A stretch of 64,000 nucleotides of DNA from Hofstenia miamia (Eukaryota; Xenacoelomorpha; Acoela): contig SCFE01000004.1 in the NCBI GenBank assembly GCA_004352715.1, positions 1,738,321 to 1,802,320 on the forward strand. The letters are read 5' to 3'. Made by a program: the position numbers and the translations under genes. Below, in pieces: positions 25,804 to 36,734 of this stretch; position 1 is the first letter of the stretch, and every line of letters starts with the position of its first letter. A model generated the notes under the pieces. It saw only the letters and a program-made list of their open reading frames with translations, ran no database searches and was not told the origin of the DNA.

Positions 25804-27700
25804 TCAAAAAGATCGTGATTTGTTGGATGGCTTCCTCTAGTTTTTGGTTTGCGATTATTGGACTAGCATAACAGCTAATTACACAAATATCGTCTGCATA
25901 CTGGATCAGTTTACAATTTGGAACTTGGTTAGATAAATCATTAACGTACAAGTTAAACAGAATAGGGCCAAGAGCAGTACTCTGAGCAACTCCTTTGTTT
26001 GTAAAAGTGTACTCTGGGTATATGTTGTTTTTTGTCTAATAAAGTATTTATAAACGTTCTTGAATCAGTATTAAATGTATAATATCCAAGTGTATTGTTT
26101 AATATTTGAAAATCTAAGCTATCAAATGCTTTGAGTTAGATCGAGTAGTGTGACACTACTGCAGATGTTGTTCTTTGAATGTAGCCGTATACTCTGTTAG
26201 GGAAAGTAAAGCATCAACTGTACGCGGTACTCTGACTTTTTAAAGCCAAAATGTTTATCAGATATGTTATGTCTGTTTAAATATACGTAAATTTTGAAGC
26301 GTAGAAGACGTTCAACTACCTTTGAAATAAGGTTTGTGACTGAAATTGGCCTAAAATTTAGGCAATCAGTCGGATCTTCTTTCTTAAATAATGGCGTCAC
26401 ATCAGCTTGCTTTAAAACCTGTGGAAATGAGTTTGTGTGGATAGAGTAGTTAAATGCAAATAGGAGATATTCGGAGAAATATTTAATGCACTTTTTTAAT
26501 ATAAACACTGGTACCCTACAACTGCCACAAGAGATATTAATTCAGCTTCACTAATTTATCTAAACCCCAATAATTTTTGATGCAATTTTGTAATGTTGGT
26601 TACATGGTTCACCTGTTCACCTTTGTGGGTGCCCATATCTCTAAAGCTTATGTTCATATTCTTTGCAATAATTTTTTGATCACTGCATATATTATTGTTT
26701 ATCTTAATTTCTTGGGTGTCAAAATTGATATTTTTCTTGCTATTTAAAGAATGATCAATAAAATTCCACCTAGTCTTTGAATGTAAAAGATTTTTGAAAT
26801 TATTTCTCATATTCAACTTTCTGGCTCTTCTTTAAATTTAACAGTTCAGCTTTGATACTAGTTTACTTTTGATGAAGATCTTTGTTAGAGTCCATTTGAC
26901 ATTCTTCCTATGCTTTTTCTTCAATTCTAGCATCTCCAAATCCTTATTCTTCGTTACATTGTAACAATCTGGTTTAAGGAACCAATGTTGAAAGGGTACG
27001 TGCTTTTTCAAACTGAGTATGAATTTTACCATATCATTTGAGTTGCTTAGAGGGCAAATATAATCCCAAGAGATATTTCTTAGAATCGTGATAAAACTTT
27101 CCTTGTTAAAATTAGAGTAGCTGTGAGCATATATTTTTTTGCATTTGCTATTACTCAAGCTGTGACAAGTAAATAAAATTGTGGTCTGGAAAAGGAGTTA
27201 AAATATAGTTGTTAAAGAAGTTTTCACTACTATTAATGAAGAAATCAATCTGCACTGCCTCGTGTAGAGATAGTGCTATTAACAACACTTAGTTGGATGT
27301 AGTTGCAAATATTATTGATATACCTTTTCTCATTATTAGCTAGGTAGTTAATGTTAAAAATCTCCTAGTAACATAACTTCCTTATTCATGGACATGGCAG
27401 TCATCACTTCATTTATTTTGAAATCACTAAATTCTTTTGCTAATTGTTTTCTTAGGCAATAGCTCAAATTTATCAATGCTAATAACTTACACTTAGTGGT
27501 TTTTGAATTCCAATCCAACGTGTCTCAAATGAGTCATCCACTGATTCTAATCATTTATGGCTAATAGAATTAATATATTTAGGGATTAGAAACATCAGTC
27601 CACCTCCCTGGATTTTCTATGCTTACAGAAACAATAAAATTTCTTTTTATTGAAATTGTACAATGCTCTTAAAGATTGAAAATTCAGATCTTTAAAATCT
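24930..27700 (-). mobile_element. Nearly full-length but inactive LINE ORF2, minus strand
   Basis: Reading from 27700 downwards the domains occur in the expected order: endonuclease (GGGLMFLIPKY; a DFN-type FNINYLANNEKRYIN; then SRPQF/PDHNF near 27190), a linker (27158-26556), then reverse transcriptase with LNFRPISVTNLISKVVERLL near 26350, KGVAQSTALGPILFNLYVND at about 26000-25940 and the catalytic IQYADDICVI at about 25900. Thumb (MASRVHYLKHVRN) and C-terminal tail follow to about 25100, then an AT-rich 3' region with AAATAT tracts. Numerous stops and frameshifts. It is the most complete copy of the family in this window. Confidence 0.8.
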
Positions 27701-28565
27701 ATTATAATTTAAGTGATGTTTTTGTTTATTTAATAATGTATTCTTAGTTGATTTAATACATATTCCTTCTGCATTTGCTCTTTTGCATTATTGGGATTAA
27801 TCATGATTTGATGTTCCTTCAAGCATTCATTGGGATCATTTGAATGGCTGTTCATAGTTATGCAAAACAAATCAAAATGTCATTGTGAAACATGTGAAAC
27901 ATAAACAAAGTTGTAATTATATTCAATCAAAAACAAGTGAGCATGCATAATTAAAATTCTGCTTAGCAGTAGAGAAAAAATGTTATTTAGATAAGTAGGA
28001 AGCTTAGGATATTCTTTGAAAATTTTTTTCAATTGTAAGTCTGCAAGATTCAAATAATGCTGTTTGTTTATAAAAACAAATTTTTCAATATCTCTTCTTT
28101 ACATAAAACCAGTCCAAATACATAATATATTAATATTTAAAAAGCCAAAAGTCAATGGTATTATAGAACCAAATAAAGGTCAGATTTGTAATCTACACAC
28201 TAAAATTCTACTAAATAGATGGGCCTGAAGTGAATAATTTGAAAACAATTGTGTATAATTTATATATATATACAGAATAATGCTTGAAATTTTATAGAAA
28301 GTTCTTAAATTTTTTAATAGCAGCAAAGAAATTCATTCCTGGGTACAGTGAGTACAGGCAGAAAGTTTCTTATACAGGCGTGTGCATGTAAGAAAGTAAT
28401 TTTGAAGGTTAAGTGCAGCATTAAATATATATATTGGTTATGCTCTTAAAAATTGAAAATTAAGATCTTCAAAGTATATTTAAATTTAATTGATGTCTTT
28501 GTTTATTAAATAATGTATTCTTAGTTGACTTAATACAGACTCCTTCTGCAGTTTTAAATTGATGT
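27650..28565 (+). repeat. Direct repeat, two copies of about 120 bp
   Basis: About 27660-27785 and 28438-28560 share long matches, including TTTAATAATGTATTCTTAGT / TTAAATAATGTATTCTTAGT and CTCTTAAA.ATTGAAAATT, in the same orientation. The divergence is moderate. The first copy lies at the upstream edge of the minus-strand LINE, so the repeat may mark its 5' region or a tandem insertion. The DNA between the copies has no recognisable gene. Confidence 0.7.
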
Positions 28566-28918
28566 TTTAAGTTAAAATTTTTCAGCTCAGTTCCCATCCA
28601 TATACTTATTTTTCTGATTGCAGATGCCCTTTATGTGTTTCTTTGCCTTTTAGTCTTGCCAAAGTACGAAACTGAAAGTAATCAAAGTTGTATCAATAAA
28701 CAATATTAGAAGGGAATGAAGTTAAGTTTCAATTATGTGGGCAAGATTCAAATATTTGTTTGACTAAGCACAAAACAATAATCCATTTGATGATGTTCAT
28801 CATAATTTGAAAAGAATATCTGTATAAATATGTACAAATTGGTTTATTATATCATTTTGTTCAAATGTCATTCATGAGCTTAGTTACTGTAATATTTAGA
28901 TTAGCACTTGCTAATGTG

Positions 28919-29011
28919 ATGTCAGATACACTCTTAATAAAATATTTCAAAAATTCATAGATTTTTCTATTAAGCAAAATCTTGCAATGATATTATCAAA
29001 ATACAGTATAT
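28919..29011 (+). repeat. 93-bp exact repeat, copy 1 (copy 2 at 33040-33132)
   Basis: This 93-base stretch, starting ATGTCAGATACACTCTTAAT, reappears without a mismatch at 33040-33132. Both copies run into a TA microsatellite. Copy 2 begins at the first base after an 845-N gap. Exact identity beside a gap suggests the assembly placed the same sequence (or its allele) twice; a recent real duplication is the alternative. Confidence 0.9.
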
Positions 29012-29019
29012 TTATGTAA

Positions 29020-29056
<37 letters not shown>

Positions 29057-29058
<2 letters not shown>

Positions 29059-29544
29059 AAGTAAACATAGAACTGTTGTAATGACGTCGTTTTTGTGGTG
29101 TATTGGCGTTTATAGTGCGAATTAGTGGTGGTGTATAATTCCGTCTAGCAAAAAATATTTAAAAATAAGAATTATTTTAGTATTATGACAATTTGAAGAT
29201 AAATTTTTTAAAAATGCATTTTTATTGATAGTTTGTCGTTTTATTATGAAAAGACGTTGTTTGTAATGTTGTTTCAAAAACATTAGAAATGTTCATTATT
29301 TTTTGGTTAGTTTCAATTTTATACATGTTTCCCTGCTCATTTCAAAACTTTTGTCAACTACATAGTGATCAGATATTTTATTGTTCTTTGCCCAAAATAC
29401 AATTTGAAGAAAAAATTTTTAAAAACTGCATTTTTATTGATAGTTTGTCGTTTTACTGTGAAAAGACGTTGTTTTGTAATGTCGTCTTAGTGCCGTTATT
29501 ATGTCGTTCAGTGACGTCGTTATGACAGTTCTATGTTTACTGGG
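29057..29544. mobile_element. 488-bp non-autonomous TIR element in (TA)n
   Basis: Left end CCAAGTAAACATAGAACTGT and, on the opposite strand, right end CCCAGTAAACATAGAACTGT; the inverted match extends for about 32 bases to GACGTC with a few changes. TATA directly flanks both ends, compatible with a TA or TATA target duplication. Inside, a segment of about 90 bp occurs twice in the same orientation (about 29188-29275 and 29400-29485, sharing TTTTTATTGATAGTTTGTCG). No transposase is encoded. The superfamily is not assigned. A TA microsatellite adjoins on the left (29031-29056). Confidence 0.8.
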
Positions 29545-32500
29545 TATATGGGCTTTGGATACAAAATTTTAAAATATTTACAAGGCGTTGGATACAAAAA
29601 AATCAATACGGACGCTAGATTATATGTCAGGGCGCTGGATATTTGTCCAAAAATTTTTTTTTGAAAAAACCTGAAACTCATGAATAATATATTAGAACCT
29701 TATTTCAAATGCGCAAAGTTAATATTTTTAGATAAAATGAATAATTCTGCCTCTCCATCAAAATGATTCTGGATACTATGGAAAATCAGAACGTGTGGAC
29801 AGTGGATACAAATCCCATAGTATCTAAAGCATATATATATATNNNNNNNNNNNNNNNNNNNNNNNNNNNNNNNNNNNNNNNNNNNNNNNNNNNNNNNNNN
29901 NNNNNNNNNNNNNNNNNNNNNNNNNNNNNNNNNNNNNNNNNNNNNNNNNNNNNNNNNNNNNNNNNNNNNNNNNNNNNNNNNNNNNNNNNNNNNNNNNNNN
30001 NNNNNNNNNNNNNNNNNNNNNNNNNNNNNNNNNNNNNNNNNNNNNNNNNNNNNNNNNNNNNNNNNNNNNNNNNNNNNNNNNNNNNNNNNNNNNNNNNNTA
30101 TATATATATATATATCAATATCTGCAAAATGAAAGGCGTGGTATTTGAAAAAGCTAACGTGAAACTGCAAGTGGGAAGAAAAGTTCAAATGTAAATATCG
30201 GAAGTGTAATGTGGTTAGCTTTGCAAAACCTAACTAATTCTCCTGCATTTCTCAGATTGTGCAATTGAGATGTAAGTAATAAAGCTAAGATGTTTGGAAT
30301 GAAAGCAGTGTTATGACAAATTACTTTACCTACATTAAACCCATCAAAGAAAACTAGCCATGAGTTTCTGGTTTAGGCATATCATATAGCAAAAGTTATT
30401 TACATGATTACATGTAACTACATAAGTAGAAATAGCACCAATTTATGAAAAAAACACAAGTAGTTTGGAGCAAGTTATTAAGAAGAGTGCTTATCAACAC
30501 TCATGTTTATTAAATTTAATCAGTTATCAGTAAACAACTAAAATGTTCACACATTCAACAATATTATATATTAACAAATTCCCCCATTTGATTGCATATC
30601 AAACTTTAAAGTTTAAACACATACCAATAGCACGTCTAATCTGCACTGGTGTACTCTTGTTAATCTTCAAAAAATAAATACTAGTAAAAACTTTTAATAT
30701 CACATATTATCTGGACTAAGAATAAGTCAAAAGTAAAGTGTCAAGTATAAGAGTTGAACAGACAACAAAATATCAATTCTCATGTGCCTTCTTTCCAAAC
30801 CATTTCATTATAATTACTGAGTTATTTTATTAAATATCAAATTTTGATATTTAGAATGTGCCATTTTATTAGTTTTCCAGCTAATTTAAACACATATGTA
30901 ATTGCATTATGCGTACTGTTGACTAATTTTGAAAACGATGAATCAATGCCATATATTATTATCTAATATTGTGAGAATTTCTTAATTCATTTTGGAAAAA
31001 ACTTACATGTACTTTGTTTTAACTTTTACATGGAATTACAGATTACATTTATTTTTGTGAATCTATACACATGTTTATAGACTACATATTGATACATGTA
31101 TTTTTGAAATTGTGTTATTAATTTTAATATTTTTTCACATTACAGATCCTTTTTGCCAGGCAACAAAATCACGAAAATGAAACCAAATTCCAGGTGGCAA
31201 AATAATTAAAATACCACCTGTTTGCATCGTAGCAAAATATCCAAAACTCCACATATTTGCCATACACCAAAATAACCAAATTGCCACCTATATTCACATA
31301 GCAAAATATCCAAAATGCACCCTAGTTGCCACGATGTAAAATATATAGTACATCGATAAAATGCAATAAATAGCAATAATGAAAATTTTATCTTCCATAA
31401 TTCAATGATATTACATTAGTTACATGTTTGCAGCAATACTAAAATGTGCACTTGTCTCAATTACATATAAATGAAATCTTTATGGCATAAAAGATTTCTA
31501 TGAACAAGCCTAAAGTAATTTAATACATAATATAGCACTAATATCCATCAGATTGCACTAAATTCAATTTATTATAGATAATATAAAAAATTTCCGTTGT
31601 CAAATTCTCTTGAAATGCTGATCATTATGTAAATAGTTTATTTAACAGCTTATTGAAAACTTAAAATTGGTTTTACTTTATTTGCATGGCAATTAAAGAA
31701 AACGGGTTGATAGTTACTAATGAAATTCACAGTACGCGTTGACTTTGCACTAAGAGAAGTAATGAAAAACCAATTTTCAAAAATTTCCTAAAATATATTA
31801 TAAATAAAATATCACAATTTTTTGACTAAACTGAATATAGAAAACGTTTCTGCAAATGTAGTGGGAAGGAAGTAGTTACAACATCTAAACAAAACAATTA
31901 ATATATTATAATCAGCTTTAATCATGTAGTTTAAAATTATTACAATAAATAAAACTGATCAGCATATCAAGAGAATCTTTCTTTTACTACGTTTCTACAT
32001 AAATAAACTAAATCATAATTAAAAACACCAGGTAGAACAAAAACCCAGTTTATTTATTATGTAAAAATGTTACAGTAAATCAGTCTTTGCCATCAGTCTT
32101 GCTTGCTAAATGTAAAAATGAATATAAAAATGCTTATGCATATAAATATATATATATATATCAATCATTAAAAAAGGAAAAACATATGAAACCANNNNNN
32201 NNNNNNNNNNNNNNNNNNNNNNNNNNNNNNNNNNNNNNNNNNNNNNNNNNNNNNNNNNNNNNNNNNNNNNNNNNNNNNNNNNNNNNNNNNNNNNNNNNNN
32301 NNNNNNNNNNNNNNNNNNNNNNNNNNNNNNNNNNNNNNNNNNNNNNNNNNNNNNNNNNNNNNNNNNNNNNNNNNNNNNNNNNNNNNNNNNNNNNNNNNNN
32401 NNNNNNNNNNNNNNNNNNNNNNNNNNNNNNNNNNNNNNNNNNNNNNNNNNNNNNNNNNNNNNNNNNNNNNNNNNNNNNNNNNNNNNNNNNNNNNNNNNNN

Positions 32501-33126
32501 NNNNNNNNNNNNNNNNNNNNNNNNNNNNNNNNNNNNNNNNNNNNNNNNNNNNNNNNNNNNNNNNNNNNNNNNNNNNNNNNNNNNNNNNNNNNNNNNNNNN
32601 NNNNNNNNNNNNNNNNNNNNNNNNNNNNNNNNNNNNNNNNNNNNNNNNNNNNNNNNNNNNNNNNNNNNNNNNNNNNNNNNNNNNNNNNNNNNNNNNNNNN
32701 NNNNNNNNNNNNNNNNNNNNNNNNNNNNNNNNNNNNNNNNNNNNNNNNNNNNNNNNNNNNNNNNNNNNNNNNNNNNNNNNNNNNNNNNNNNNNNNNNNNN
32801 NNNNNNNNNNNNNNNNNNNNNNNNNNNNNNNNNNNNNNNNNNNNNNNNNNNNNNNNNNNNNNNNNNNNNNNNNNNNNNNNNNNNNNNNNNNNNNNNNNNN
32901 NNNNNNNNNNNNNNNNNNNNNNNNNNNNNNNNNNNNNNNNNNNNNNNNNNNNNNNNNNNNNNNNNNNNNNNNNNNNNNNNNNNNNNNNNNNNNNNNNNNN
33001 NNNNNNNNNNNNNNNNNNNNNNNNNNNNNNNNNNNNNNNATGTCAGATACACTCTTAATAAAATATTTCAAAAATTCATAGATTTTTCTATTAAGCAAAA
33101 TCTTGCAATGATATTATCAAAATACA

Positions 33127-33174
<48 letters not shown>

Positions 33175-33834
33175 ATGACAAAAAAAATTTGTTTCATCCT
33201 TAGTTTACAAATGCACCTTTTATGATTTCAATAAACCTGGGAACGAGAACTAAGAAGACATTCAAGATGTCATCTTAATTCAGAAATTTTAAACATCAGA
33301 TCCTAAAATCAGAGACAAATATATATTTAAATATAATATATTTTAAAAATATATGTCTACCTTTAATTGCTTTAATACGAGATTGAAAATTTTAAATGCC
33401 CATCTTTGGAGCATCAACATCTTTAATAATCCCTTTAAAATTTAACTTGCATGCCAAGTTTAAGGAAATAATCAATTCCATAATGTTGGAGATTAAGGTA
33501 ACTGAATTTGCCCCACCCAAAAATTGGGTCTAAGTAGGAACGGGAATAAACCTTGAAAATTTTTCGACTACACGACCAATGACTTTGTGCATGGAATGCC
33601 TCAATCGGATTAAGTTTAAATTCCAAATTACGCTTAGAAATTGTAATCCAGATGTGGAATCGGGTTAAGATTTTAAAACTCGACCCGATCCCGAAATGAA
33701 TTTTTTAGCAAAATTTCAATTTGATTTCAGCCCGAATTTCAAAAATCAAATGTTAAAAAGTTGATTAAAATTATAATTCTTTAAATGTGTATTTAAAATA
33801 TAATTTTTTTTGTATATTTTGAAAAAGAATTTAG
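29545..33834. other. Non-coding stretch with gaps and short repeats
   Basis: Ns at 29843-30098 (256) and 32195-33039 (845) interrupt this stretch. The first gap lies in a TA microsatellite. At 29580-29640 the phrase GGCG(C/T)TGGATA recurs. At 31141-31340 a patch repeats AGCAAAATATCCAAAA twice about 74 bp apart along with several GCCACC-like words; it looks like a degenerate minisatellite. A long TA run lies at about 33127-33172. Frames spanning the gaps are artefacts. No gene is supported. Confidence 0.6.
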
Positions 33835-33940
33835 TATTTCTACGGGTTCTATGGTGACAGCTGCCAGTCACAGTAAGCCACAAGAAGAGAATTCTCTCTC
33901 AGATCAACCAGTTACCTCTTTAAAAACAAATCGAGATTAA
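33835..33940 (+). CDS. Possible terminal exon
   Basis: After the acceptor AAAGAATTTAG the + strand is open for 34 codons to a TAA stop, encoding a polar Ser/Thr-rich tail that contains GSMVTAASHSKPQEENSLS and ends SLKTNRD. It is GC-richer than its surroundings. The exon starts with one base completing a codon, the phase required after the donor at 15922, so it could be the end of the gene that starts at 11800, across an intron of about 17.9 kb filled with LINEs. One in three random exons would fit that phase, so this link is only a suggestion. Confidence 0.25.
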
Positions 33941-34237
33941 AATCTATTTATTTTAGAAGATAATTCATTTATAACAAACTGAAATACTAACAGATGCATG
34001 ATAAAATGTCTAAAAATCCAAAACCCTAATTTCTATTTTTTATTCAAGTCATTCGTGATGCTGATAAGTTTACTCTTAGACTTAGCAATTATCTTCTTAC
34101 CATTATAAATGCGCTGATACGAGTTAATCCTTTTTAATCCAACTTCTGGATTGTTCAGTAAACAATTTAACAAAAAATTGAAATGTCCTTAATATTATAC
34201 ATATTGCAATGACCACAAAAACTTATATTATTATTAT

Positions 34238-34397
34238 NNNNNNNNNNNNNNNNNNNNNNNNNNNNNNNNNNNNNNNNNNNNNNNNNNNNNNNNNNNNNNN
34301 NNNNNNNNNNNNNNNNNNNNNNNNNNNNNNNNNNNNNNNNNNNNNNNNNNNNNNNNNNNNNNNNNNNNNNNNNNNNNNNNNNNNNNNNNNNNNNNNN
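34238..34397. other. Assembly gap (160 N) inside a (TAT)n tract
   Basis: TTATTATTAT on the left and TATTATTATTATT on the right show an unresolved trinucleotide microsatellite. Confidence 0.97.
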
Positions 34398-34915
34398 TAT
34401 TATTATTATTTATTAAGCATAAGAAAAAGGTTTTACACCTGAACTCAACCCGCTTTGCTTTCAAAAACTCAACCAGAATCCGATCCAAACCGAAACAGAT
34501 TCCACCTCTCTTCTAATCAACTAACTTACAAATACAAACATCTAAAACAACGTTATGTGATTTATTAGGACGTGAAAGCAAACGTTATTAATAAGAAATT
34601 TTTTTAAAATCTGAACCTGTTTAGACATTTGTAAGAAACGAAAAACTCACAAAAACTACCAGCATAGGATAAACGGTGGTAAATTTGACACACTTTTTAG
34701 GAATCCGCCTTTTCAACATCAACATAAAATTTTTTATACGATTTTTTCTCAAAGTTATTGCCTGGATTTCATGCAACATTTCTAACATAATTTTCGGACA
34801 AAATGTAATAACGGAGAATAGAAAATAATCATTGCATCAACATATTGCATTGGGGTGAAATTGGCACAACATTAAAAAGGAGAATCAAAATTTATGTAAT
34901 GCAATTTATAAAAAT

Positions 34916-35212
34916 TCATGTAAGCAGCATAACACTGTTAAAACAAGTCTCTGTGCCGAAACAATCTTCACAAACCCGTTGTTTGCATAAAGTATTTTCA
35001 AAGCAATCTCCACAGAAAACTTTCCTGTTGGCGAGACAGAATCAGCAAAGACATTGTAAATTGTCATTCCTGGACTTACTGTGTGAGATTGGGTTTTGAT
35101 TTAATTTACGTTTTGAAGGCTTGTGAGAATTAGAGAGCATATTTTTGGCTTTGTTCTTTTCGCATTTCATTATAATAAATGTCAAATTTGTTGCAGATGC
35201 TTGAGGAGGCAT
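34916..35212 (-). pseudogene. Cysteine-rich C-terminal relic, possibly piggyBac-like transposase
   Basis: The minus strand is open for 99 codons except for one internal TGA (35042-35044). The first half is basic (KPSKRKLNQN). The second half has a cysteine cluster: LQCLC, stop, FCLANRKVFCGDCFENTLCK and then CEDCF. The pattern CxxC - CxxC - C - CxxCF resembles the zinc-binding C terminus of piggyBac transposases. The TGA falls inside the first CxxC; a CGA-to-TGA change is the simple explanation, a recoded UGA the exotic one. No upstream transposase core or terminal repeats were seen, so the family call is weak. Confidence 0.35.
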
Positions 35213-35707
35213 TGTATGTGAAGGGTTAGATACCTTGCAGGATATGTTAAAATAAATTTAGAACGAATATTGATGTACAGATTGGCATGGTTGTTCTAAT
35301 TTTGATCCATGAGTAATATCTTCATGAACATTATTGTTCATAGAAATGTATAAACTTGCCATACAAAAATGCCTTCTAATTTCTAAGATTTCTCAATGGA
35401 AATAATCCACAATGCTGAAAACCTTTAATCAACAAAATACTTTTTTTACACATTTCTAGCCATACAAGAAAAAATTCATGTTTAGTCAAAACAAATTTAT
35501 CTTGATCCCCGAGAAAATTTCACACAGCATTTTACCAACCCCTCTTAAATGATCCCTAAAAATTACTGTCTAATGGCTAGAGTAGATTACTTTAACGTGC
35601 TAGGAAGCAAATTAATTCAACTTTTTCCCATTATAAATTCTAGATTAACAACTAAGGTGAGAACATTGTTCATCTAACACATGAATATAGGGATCACTAG
35701 GACTTTT

Positions 35708-35995
35708 TCTATGTCCTTGAAAATGCTGCATGATATTTAAGAAAAGTTTTGAGTTCATGTAACCAGACTTTGAGCAAGTCAGTAATCATAAATATGACAN
35801 NNNNNNNNNNNNNNNNNNNNNNNNNNNNNNNNNNNNNNNNNNNNNNNNNNNNNNNNNNNNNNNNNNNNNNNNNNNNNNNNNNNNNNNNNNNNNNNNNNNN
35901 NNNTCTATGTCCTTGAAAATGCTGCATGATATTGAAGAAAAGTTTTGAGTTCATGTAACCAGACTTTGAGCAAGTCAGTAATCATAAATATGACA
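35708..35995 (+). repeat. 92-bp duplication on both sides of a 104-N gap
   Basis: Bases 35708-35799 and 35904-35995 are the same 92-base sequence with one mismatch, and Ns fill 35800-35903. The pattern is typical of a scaffold join between overlapping or allelic contigs. The true sequence may contain only one copy and no gap. Confidence 0.9.
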
Positions 35996-36734
35996 ATTTG
36001 CATTGTATTATATTAAATATATTTTTATATTTAATATAATATAAAAATTTTAATGCATTATCTCTAACTAGTTGCATATATCATTCAATCTTAGAACTTT
36101 GGGTGAGTTGGTCACAGAACTGTCCGATTCCCCCACTTAAAGACCAAATGATTATTTCTTAGTTATAAAAATAATACTGACATTTTGGTTATAAATTTCT
36201 AAATATATCTCATTCTTACATATTTAAGAGTGCAATGTGAGTGATAAAAACTTCAGCTGCAAATCTTTTTTCCACTCTATGTGCAATGAAAATGATTAAT
36301 TATATATATGATATAATAATTGCACCAGACATTTAGAAAAGCACAGTTGGCTAACAGGTCAGCTTTTAATTGATGTTTGTGCTTCGCCTTGATAATTAGA
36401 TCCTCACAGAAAATCCATTCTAAGTCAAACTGATTTGCACCCAAACTGTATTCAAACCCTCAAATAAATGAAGAGAGTGCAATAGTCTCTTATTCACTCC
36501 AGTTTACCAATGAGGAAGCAAAATGTGGTGCAGCTATTAGGTAAATTTATGCAACCTTAGTAAGAATGTTGGAAAATTCCAAATTAGTGCCAAATTTTGC
36601 ATTGTATTTGCAGAGTGATCCAAAGGTTTGTCAAGTTTTGCAAATATTTCACACATTTTTCAAATAACTTGCAAATTTTCTAGAACTTACCAAACCTTGC
36701 AAAGATTTGGCAAATATTTGTCAAACTTTAAAAT

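Noticed and set aside
29763-30194. Peptides MENQNVWTVDTNPIVSKA and MKGVVFEKANVKLQVG on either side of a gap
   Set aside because: They look coding-like and share a frame across the gap, but gap length is unreliable and no splice borders or domain support them.
32087-33098. Long frames of 294-330 codons on both strands
   Set aside because: Almost entirely made of Ns in the 845-base gap; no coding information. The same applies to frames across 18293-18746, 23562-23705, 29843-30098, 34238-34397 and 35800-35903.
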